Under the pieces are notes generated by a model that made no database searches, had not been told where the DNA came from, and saw nothing but the letters and a program-made list of their open reading frames with translations. This document shows, piece after piece, positions 57,212 through 64,000 of a stretch of 64,000 nucleotides of DNA; the first letter of the stretch is position 1; every line of letters starts with the position of its first letter. Source of the DNA: Mortierella alpina. Lineage: Eukaryota; Mortierellomycota; Mortierellomycetes; Mortierellales; Mortierellaceae. Both the position numbers and the translations under genes were made by a program. The stretch is from NCBI GenBank assembly GCA_029449245.1, contig JANATF010000011.1, positions 992,001 to 1,056,000 on the forward strand. The letters are read 5' to 3'.

Positions 57212-58030
57212 ATAAAACCCTCTCTTGTTCTCGTTGACTTCAGTCCCCAGTTAGTATTGTAAGTTTACCCCTAGAGAATATCACATTTTTTTCAACGTAC
57301 TAAAGAGTCGGCATCCATCCATTGCATCCATCTTCAAGTGTGTTTGATTTGCATCCATTGAGATTCTATCATCCATCTTCCACTGTTTGCAATTGGGACC
57401 TCTCCTTTGTCGTTTATCATTGCTCAAGCAAGATCCAGAAAAAGACCCAATAGGCTTGTTCCTGTTGAATCCTGTTTCGAAGATCGAACTTGTGTGCTCT
57501 TTTGTGTATTGGCTGCACATCACTGCGTGATCCGCTGTTCTTGGAAATATCCAGTGCGCCGTGTTCCAGTGTTGTTTTCAACCACCACAATTCTTTGCAT
57601 TTGTTCTTGGTATTTACCACGGCAAATCATTGTGATTGTTTGACGGTATCCACCGCCTGTAATTCATCATCCTCTCTGCTGATTGGCTAGTGCCATCAGC
57701 AAATCATTCTCTCTGTTGTCGGTTAGCTCCGCCAGAAAGTCTTAATTGTTGTCGTGTTGTTGAGTTCCAGCTACCGGAAAATTCTTCCTCAAGCAGCTGA
57801 GCTTCGACCGATAATTTTACTTGCAAAGTCATTTGACGCCAAGTATTCCTTGTGTGTGTTTCGACTATCACTTGGTGTGTTAGAGACAAGACCTATAGTA
57901 GGGAAGTCTCGTGTAATCATCCTATAGACTGTAAGCTGTAGTGTTTGAGCATCGAAACTGTTGGCATAATAAAAGTCCAGTCTTGGTATCGCTTGAACCT
58001 CCTTTTTTCGCCTTTGCTTTTTATTACCGC
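57212..58030 (+). other. Rest of 5' LTR and Gag-Pol leader
   Basis: It contains AATAAA at 57,211-57,216 and the remainder of the LTR plus an untranslated leader. No gene is seen. A TGGTATCGC sequence at 57,983 is placed where a primer-binding site could be, but its continuation does not fit a tRNA 3' end in normal spacing. Confidence 0.6.
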
Positions 58031-61000
58031 ATGGCTTCTAACGATAGTGCCTCAGCTATTCCTGAGGACGTCGTAATGGCATCTGGTGATCCACCCTCAG
58101 CGCATACTGGGGAAGCTGATATGGACGTATGGTCTATCGATGCTTCGGATGACAAACTTTCCATGTTCCAGAAGTTGGAGAGGGAGGTCGAGGAAGCCAA
58201 CAGGGATAAGCAGGATGCTTTGAGTCGCTACATGGACACTAAAGTTGCCGTGCGCAAACTAAAGCAGCTCGACAGCAAGGATGCAACTCTCACTGATGCT
58301 CAACGTCGGCGTAATGCAGCTAAGCATGATGCGAAAGTGGAAGATGCCCAACGAGATCTCGACAATGCTGTTAGGGATTTCGACACGGTGCATCGACACT
58401 GGATGCAAATGCGACCGCAACCTCTCGATCATCAATATCGAGATGAGCAGCAGTCGCCGGCTTCGGACGTGCAGGACGCAGATGAAGCGTCAGGATCATT
58501 GGTCGCCCAATTTAATTCGGCGAGCATCTGGCATTGCGACATCAGGCGCTGCTTGAAGGAAAAGGTTGTTCCTGTTTTCCAAAACAGCGAGAAGATTGAC
58601 TTCTCGAGACTGATTCCTAAAAGCTTCCCTGACGAGCCAGAATTCAAGTTGAAATTGCAGGGCAAGGAAGACCTGGCAGCTTTGGAGATTGTGCGAGTGA
58701 TCAACAGGTTTTTGCGAGAGTTCCGAGACTTTTATAAGTTGCATCTCGGCAGCCTGTTTGCGATCCTAGCAAGCCAGTACATGATGAAGGCCTTTAGAAA
58801 AGCCGGCATCGAGGTACGCTTGTTGGAGGAGTCACTCGTGACAATGGGCAAGGACTTGACAACCCAAATGGAGGCCGTGCAGGAGGCAGATGGACCAGTG
58901 TATTTCGACTATACGTCGATTGACACTTGGTTTCCGATTGAGAAGTGTGTGCGCGAGCTATTTCGCGTTGACCTTCTTAAGTCGGAGGCTGTCAAGCAGG
59001 TTTTCGCCCTCGACACTGCAACATTCACCGACGTCCACCTCTATGCGGGCAAAGTCGAATTGCTGATGGAAGCGTCAGGACTCAAGGACTCGGCTTACGA
59101 GACTCTAGTCATAGAGTCTTTGTTTGCTGGGTTGCCTGATGAGGGACAGAAGGCTATCACGGCAAAGTATCCAAAGATGGTTGAATTACCCAATGTCGCC
59201 GCCTTTTTGGATTGTGTCCGTGCTGACAGCACCCAATTTCCAGGTCGCAAGACTGATTGGGCCAAGTGGTTTAAAGCCCGATTCAAGTCCATTGAGATTG
59301 CGAGTCAGTCGGCCACTCCGGTTGCTTTTGTGAAGAAGCCCATGATCCCGCAGCCTAACAAGGGCAAGCATCCTCGCAAGGATACTCGCCAGCCTTGTAG
59401 CAAGGAGAGGTGCACTTCCAGCACCCATGCTCCAGCCCAATGCTACGTATTGCATCCTGAACTGAGACCTCAGTTCAAGAAGCACAAGTCGTCTGCTCAT
59501 GGCCATATCCGTTCGGTGTCGGCCATGCAGAAGGCGCCTGCTGTTATTGAACTGCAGCCTGTCCATGCCAAGCGTTTGGCCGCCATGACTCAAGAGGTCG
59601 ATATGATCCGTAGTTCGAGCTTGGACACTATTTTAGCGGAGAAGATTAATGATGTTCATATCAATAAACATGCTGATGTTGCCCGCTATTTTGCTGAATT
59701 TGATCCTTATACACCAACAAAGAGACTTTGTGCTTTCAGAGGTGCCCAAGAAGGTGATAATCGCATTTCGGTAAAGATATATGCCAATGGCAAAGAACTT
59801 ACCGCTGTACTTGATTGTGGATCCACAGATTCGTATATCGATTTAGCCATTGCTAGAGAGATGGGAATCAAAGTAGCCAAGCTACCAGGACCAATTGAGT
59901 TAGGAGAAGCTGGAATGAAAGCTGAAAACATGCTTACATGCGACAAAGTTGATCTTGTGTGTAATGACAGATCGGTTTCGTGTCAAATAAGTGTTATGAA
60001 CATACCTTATTATGATTTTTATATCGGCATGGACTTGTTTCCTCGCTTTGGGTACTATGTCGGAGGTGTCCGCATGCCCAAACCGCCTCCTTTGACTGAT
60101 ATCTGGATCTATGATGATGATAAACCATCTATCTTGCCAGATGCTGTACCTGACACAGAAAACACGCCCGAGTTCTTAGCGGACAAGGCATATTTCTTGA
60201 AGGAACTGGAACCTGCACTGGAGCGCAACTCTGCAATCGATCCCAAAAGCTATTGTGAGCTTGAGATCCTGAAAGTAGAATTGAAATTGCCGGCAGACTG
60301 CGTAATTAATGTCAAATCCAGGCCGTTCCATGCACATTCACAAGGTGCAGAGGTCGCACGTCAGATCAAACAATGGGGGGATGATGGTGTCATTGTCCTA
60401 GCGCCGAAAGGCAATCCTTATAATAACTCACTGACTTTAGCAGCCAGAAGAGATATGGATGGTAAAGTGTTGAAATACCGAGTGTGCCTAGACCCGAGAG
60501 TGTTGAACAAACAATTGTTAAAATCAGACACATTTCCGTTGCCACTGATTCCAGATCTACTCAAAAAGGCTGCTGGTCATAAATACTATTCTACCTTTGA
60601 TCTGACGCAAGCGTACCATCGACTGCCACTTTCAAAAGAAAGTCAGCCGTATACAGCTTTCACCTATGAAGGAAAACAGTACATGTTTGCAAGAGCTCCT
60701 TTTGGTTTGAAACCAATGACGAGCATCTTTCAAAGAGGCATGTCTTACCTCCTCGGTGACCTCCAGTTCGCTGGCATCTATGTTGATGATACGGTTATTT
60801 TCTCTCATACGAAGGAGGATCATCTAGAGCAAGCAAAAATAATTGTGGACAGATTGACACAAGCGAAGCTCATCCTCAATCGTCAGAAATGTCATCTCTT
60901 TCATACAGAGATCATGTTGTTAGGATTTCTTGTTAACAAGGAAGGAAGGAGAATAAATCCTGAGAAGGTGGCCAACATTTCACAATGGGCCCCACCTACC

Positions 61001-63223
61001 AACAACAAGGCAGTACAAAGATACATGGGAATGTTTAACTACTTCCGAGAGTACTTGCCTTTATATGGTCCTATTGCTGGTCCACTCGAATCTTTGCGCA
61101 ATGCTAAAGGTCACTTCGTACTGAATGATTTGCAGATGAAGTGCTTTGAGGGCATTAAAAAGCTATTTCCGTATGCTCCTATATTGAAACAAGTAATCTG
61201 GAGACTGCATATGTATGTAGGAACGGATGCTTCGAATGAAGGGATTGCTGGTATGGCTTATCAGTTACCATTAGGCGAAAAAGACGATAGTAAGATTAAT
61301 TATATCTCTTTCACTTCGCGTGCTTTGCGTGATCATGAGAAGCGGTATCCGGCTTATAAAAAGGAACTACTAGCAATCATCTTTACTTTAAAGAAGTTTC
61401 ACTATTATTTGTGGGGCAGACGTTTTACCTTATTCACAGATCATAAGCCGTTGACCTTTCTGATGGATCAGAAATGTTTGTCAAACATAATGGCTGATTG
61501 GCGTGAAACTATCTTCAGCTATGACTTTGAAATAATTCATCATCCTGGAATATTGAATGTGATCCCTGACACTTTATCCAGAGCGTTTCCTGAAGAATTA
61601 TGGCCAGAAGATAAAAGGTCAGATATCGTGAAGCATTCAAGGAGTAATGCTGCCATGTCCAGTGTGTCATCTGTTCCAAAGACAATTGATTCTGTAGACT
61701 TTGCTCTTCGAATGACTCCTGATAGCATAACATCTCCAGAAGGGGTGCAGTTGCCTGCATTGTCTTTCATGCATCAAATTCCTGATCCTGAGAGTTGGCA
61801 CGTTCCTGAGAAATCTAGGCGAAGAGAGATTTTGAAGAAGACGCATTCCTTTGGTCATTTAGGGGCTACAGCAATGGTGAACATGATCCATCAAGACAAT
61901 AAAACGTGGCCCAGATTGAAAGAGGACTGTGTCCTTTGGGTTAAATCGTGTTCATCTTGTCAGCGGTACAATATCGCAAGAAAAGGCTATCACCCTTTAA
62001 AAGCCATTCACGCAGAATTACCTGGTGAACACTTGGCTATAGACTTGGCGCAATTTCCGCTGAGCACTAATGGCTATGAATATGCATTATTAGTCGTTGA
62101 TGTCTGTACTAGATTTGTATTTCTATTTGAGTTGAGAACCAAGGATGCTGCTTCAGTTAGTAAGCGCCTTTTCCGTCTCTTTTGTGATATCTGCTTTCCG
62201 AAAATCATCCAAAGTGACAATGGGCTAGAGTTCGTCAACAGCATTATCAAAGAAATGACAAAGACACTTACAATTGATCATCGTCTGTCTACACCGTATC
62301 ACCCTCGAGGTAACGGAGTAGCAGAGAGGCATATCAAGTCAATGAAGGACATTCTTCGTAAAAACATTGAAGCTAACCCCACTAATTGGGATGTGCACTT
62401 ACCCATGGTTCAACTTCAAATGAACACGAGAATTGTCTCGCTTCATAACTCTACACCGTTCTCTTTGTTCTACGGTAGAGCGTTTCCTGGGATATCAAAT
62501 TTCACAGCTGCGGACAGTCGCTTGCTATCTGATGATGATTTAGAGAAAAGATTATTATACTTGACTCATTTGATATTTCCTGCACTTTCTGACATTAGTT
62601 CAGACAACCAAAAGAAAATGATTGATAAATTCAACAACTCGCATACCATCCGTGAAATTCAACCTGGCGCATTTGTCATGGCGATCGACCCAGTTGCTGA
62701 AGGTGCTCTTGTTCCTAAAAAGGACGGCCCTTTTAAAGTAGTGAGACGAACGAGCTTTGGTGCTTATGAATTGCAAGACGCAACGGGTGACATTTTGCCT
62801 CGTCATTATGCTCCTGAGCAATTGAACGTAGTAACCCAAGACCTGGCGCAGCCCTCTGAGGAGAGCTACGAAGTTGAGTCGATTCTAGGACATAGCTTAG
62901 AAGACGGCCAATTACTTTATAAGGTTCATTGGAAGGGATACTCGGAGAATGAAGACTCCTTCATCCCCTACGAACAGTTTGACTCGGACAAGTTAGTCCA
63001 CCAATATTGGAAAGGAATTAACAAGACGAATCCTCACGTAGTCGCGAAGCAGCGTCGAAAGAAGCTGAAGACTCAGAAGGAAGAGTTGAAGAATCACCTT
63101 GCAACAAGCGCGACAGCCAGCATTAAGAGAAAGGCTCCTGCAATCGCTTCAATTGCTCAAGCTGTCTCCAGCACTACGCATCGGGTCAGACGATCAGGTC
63201 GTGGTAATGTGGAGAAGTTGTAG
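58031..63223 (+). CDS. Gag-Pol polyprotein of a Ty3/gypsy chromovirus
   Basis: This is one open frame of 1730 residues starting MASNDSAS; an in-frame ATG lies 90 bases upstream but in leader. The Gag-like part (1 to about 500) ends with a variant zinc knuckle CX4CX4HX4C at about 456-471. The protease has DCGST at 595-599. Reverse transcriptase carries FDLTQAYHRLPL and the catalytic YVDD at 917-920; RNase H starts near Asp1066 (GTDAS) and includes TDHKPLTFL. The integrase has the zinc ligands His1272, His1276, Cys1307 and Cys1310, and the catalytic triad Asp1338, Asp1396 and Glu1432 (D35E spacing). A GPF module (KKDGPFKVVRRT) and a chromodomain at about 1613-1662 (YEVESILGH, LLYKVHWKGY) follow; the latter targets insertion to marked chromatin in relatives. 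No stop or frameshift is present. Gag and Pol are fused in one frame. Confidence 0.97.
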   Translation: MASNDSASAIPEDVVMASGDPPSAHTGEADMDVWSIDASDDKLSMFQKLEREVEEANRDKQDALSRYMDTKVAVRKLKQLDSKDATLTDAQRRRNAAKHDAKVEDAQRDLDNAVRDFDTVHRHWMQMRPQPLDHQYRDEQQSPASDVQDADEASGSLVAQFNSASIWHCDIRRCLKEKVVPVFQNSEKIDFSRLIPKSFPDEPEFKLKLQGKEDLAALEIVRVINRFLREFRDFYKLHLGSLFAILASQYMMKAFRKAGIEVRLLEESLVTMGKDLTTQMEAVQEADGPVYFDYTSIDTWFPIEKCVRELFRVDLLKSEAVKQVFALDTATFTDVHLYAGKVELLMEASGLKDSAYETLVIESLFAGLPDEGQKAITAKYPKMVELPNVAAFLDCVRADSTQFPGRKTDWAKWFKARFKSIEIASQSATPVAFVKKPMIPQPNKGKHPRKDTRQPCSKERCTSSTHAPAQCYVLHPELRPQFKKHKSSAHGHIRSVSAMQKAPAVIELQPVHAKRLAAMTQEVDMIRSSSLDTILAEKINDVHINKHADVARYFAEFDPYTPTKRLCAFRGAQEGDNRISVKIYANGKELTAVLDCGSTDSYIDLAIAREMGIKVAKLPGPIELGEAGMKAENMLTCDKVDLVCNDRSVSCQISVMNIPYYDFYIGMDLFPRFGYYVGGVRMPKPPPLTDIWIYDDDKPSILPDAVPDTENTPEFLADKAYFLKELEPALERNSAIDPKSYCELEILKVELKLPADCVINVKSRPFHAHSQGAEVARQIKQWGDDGVIVLAPKGNPYNNSLTLAARRDMDGKVLKYRVCLDPRVLNKQLLKSDTFPLPLIPDLLKKAAGHKYYSTFDLTQAYHRLPLSKESQPYTAFTYEGKQYMFARAPFGLKPMTSIFQRGMSYLLGDLQFAGIYVDDTVIFSHTKEDHLEQAKIIVDRLTQAKLILNRQKCHLFHTEIMLLGFLVNKEGRRINPEKVANISQWAPPTNNKAVQRYMGMFNYFREYLPLYGPIAGPLESLRNAKGHFVLNDLQMKCFEGIKKLFPYAPILKQVIWRLHMYVGTDASNEGIAGMAYQLPLGEKDDSKINYISFTSRALRDHEKRYPAYKKELLAIIFTLKKFHYYLWGRRFTLFTDHKPLTFLMDQKCLSNIMADWRETIFSYDFEIIHHPGILNVIPDTLSRAFPEELWPEDKRSDIVKHSRSNAAMSSVSSVPKTIDSVDFALRMTPDSITSPEGVQLPALSFMHQIPDPESWHVPEKSRRREILKKTHSFGHLGATAMVNMIHQDNKTWPRLKEDCVLWVKSCSSCQRYNIARKGYHPLKAIHAELPGEHLAIDLAQFPLSTNGYEYALLVVDVCTRFVFLFELRTKDAASVSKRLFRLFCDICFPKIIQSDNGLEFVNSIIKEMTKTLTIDHRLSTPYHPRGNGVAERHIKSMKDILRKNIEANPTNWDVHLPMVQLQMNTRIVSLHNSTPFSLFYGRAFPGISNFTAADSRLLSDDDLEKRLLYLTHLIFPALSDISSDNQKKMIDKFNNSHTIREIQPGAFVMAIDPVAEGALVPKKDGPFKVVRRTSFGAYELQDATGDILPRHYAPEQLNVVTQDLAQPSEESYEVESILGHSLEDGQLLYKVHWKGYSENEDSFIPYEQFDSDKLVHQYWKGINKTNPHVVAKQRRKKLKTQKEELKNHLATSATASIKRKAPAIASIAQAVSSTTHRVRRSGRGNVEKL

Positions 63224-63849
63224 TCGTTTTCAGGTTTGTGCAGGAGAGGGAATGGAGAAGAGAAGAGGCATGTACATTACAATTTTGTAATTCTATTTTT
63301 GAACCGCGTAAAAAATCATTTTGCGGGGGAGTGTGGGGCTTATTCCCATGTATACCACATTCTCACGCGCGCGTTGTTCACCATGAGGTTTTTTGGATTA
63401 AGGTTTGGACCTTACTTTCCTCATTCATTCACACTTGGTCTTTGGTCTTTTTTCCGCATTGCGTTTTTCCATGACAAGTAAGAGTTGTCTTTTGTCAACT
63501 CGTGCCATTGAGCACTAGCCACCGTATATTAGGCATTTTAGACAGCTGCAGTCTGCAGACGCACTGTACAGCAGTATGAGACATGTTCTCATCAGACTAA
63601 CTCAGGTTAATTTTTGATCCTGGTCTGAGAAGGCTTTCCCGTTCTTCATCGGTTTTCCTTCCCATGTGGTTCAAGCAGGAGATGTACACTCTGCTCTACC
63701 CACTCTCAGAGGTTTTAATCCCTCTATCTATATGGAAAAGGTTCTTTTTTCCCATCACTTTGTATGGTTTTTCCTTTATCCTGGCACTTTAGAAACGAAT
63801 TGCTACCGTTTCTAGCCACATCACAGCACTGCAACCCTGGATTTCATCT
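63224..63849 (+). other. Non-coding region between Gag-Pol and the 3' LTR
   Basis: About 625 bases lie inside the element with only short frames. There is no envelope-like or second gene. Confidence 0.6.
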
Positions 63850-63862
63850 CGAGGGGGGAGTC
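63850..63862 (+). other. Polypurine tract of the retrotransposon
   Basis: CGAGGGGGGAGTC directly precedes the 3' LTR start, as expected for the plus-strand primer. Confidence 0.75.
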
Positions 63863-64000
63863 TGTGGTGTTTTATGCTGGTGTGGGGCTCAGGCACGTAT
63901 GTACCTGAGTCGCACCTCCCTTTTTACTTCTACGATTATTAAGAGTTCCCGTGACCGGTGTCTGGAGGAGCTATATAAGTCCTCCAGATCCCTGTCCACA
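63863..64000 (+). repeat. 3' LTR, truncated by the window end
   Basis: This matches 57,074-57,211 at all 138 positions and repeats the TATA box at 63,972-63,978 and both inverted repeats. Confidence 0.95.

Larger units (their letters stand above)
57074..64000 (+). mobile_element. Ty3/gypsy chromodomain LTR retrotransposon (chromovirus), 3' LTR cut by window end
   Basis: This is a plus-oriented LTR element. The 5' LTR starts TGTGGTG at 57,074 and the same sequence restarts at 63,863; all 138 comparable bases are identical, which suggests a recent insertion. Between them are one uninterrupted Gag-Pol frame (58,031-63,223), a 640-base non-coding stretch and a purine tract just before the 3' LTR. 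The pol order protease, reverse transcriptase, RNase H, integrase and chromodomain defines the Ty3/gypsy chromovirus clade. The right border of the LTR cannot be fixed because the 3' copy is truncated by the window edge. The target-site duplication is likewise out of view. Confidence 0.96.

Noticed and set aside
57983-57998. TGGTATCGCTTGAACC as a tRNA primer-binding site
   Set aside because: It starts with TGG and contains a TGAACC like a T-loop complement, but the distance to the CCA end is about nine bases too short for a normal tRNA, and the LTR end cannot be located to confirm position.

Overview
The window reads as nuclear DNA of an early-diverging fungus, most likely of the Mortierellomycotina/Mucoromycota type (inference). 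Support: many genes have short GT-AG introns, the housekeeping proteins are clearly fungal, and there is a PDR-type ABC transporter, an AA11-like lytic polysaccharide monooxygenase, several F-box/LRR genes and a chromodomain Ty3/gypsy retrotransposon. No tRNA, rRNA, CRISPR or bacterial operon was found. Exon borders are read from splice motifs and frame continuity, without transcripts.

1-11.3 kb is compact housekeeping: the 3' part of a 3-hydroxyacyl-CoA dehydrogenase, a GH89 alpha-N-acetylglucosaminidase, an IPI3/WDR18-type WD40 ribosome-assembly protein, flap endonuclease FEN1, a divergent MTH1-like Nudix hydrolase and cytochrome bc1 subunit QCR7. A gene-poor stretch of about 4.3 kb follows, ending in a TATA box upstream of a 1510-residue PDR/ABCG transporter, then a secreted LPMO.

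22.7-28.3 kb is a family cluster on the minus strand: two intact intronless F-box proteins with a decayed third copy between them, and a 27-bp coding minisatellite in one tail. 29.9-38.7 kb holds a C2H2 zinc-finger transcription factor, a small PARP-type zinc-finger protein, an unrecognised His/Gln-rich protein and another F-box/LRR protein.

38.9-47.7 kb is rich in mRNA and translation factors: poly(A)-binding protein (with an apparent one-base frameshift in its MLLE domain), a PLP-dependent group II decarboxylase, a short PI31-like proteasome-regulator protein, and HBS1, which shares a divergent promoter with the PI31-like gene.

47.9-55.8 kb carries two paralogous minus-strand genes for unrecognised proteins with seven predicted membrane segments, a long Ser/Gln-rich C-terminal tail and a shared tail motif. 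They have the same three-exon layout and are the best candidate here for an undescribed receptor or transporter-like family. The right end (57,074 to beyond 64,000) is an intact, apparently young chromovirus with one 1730-residue Gag-Pol frame. Its two LTRs are identical over the 138 bp that can be compared, and its TATA box lies in the loop of a perfect inverted repeat.
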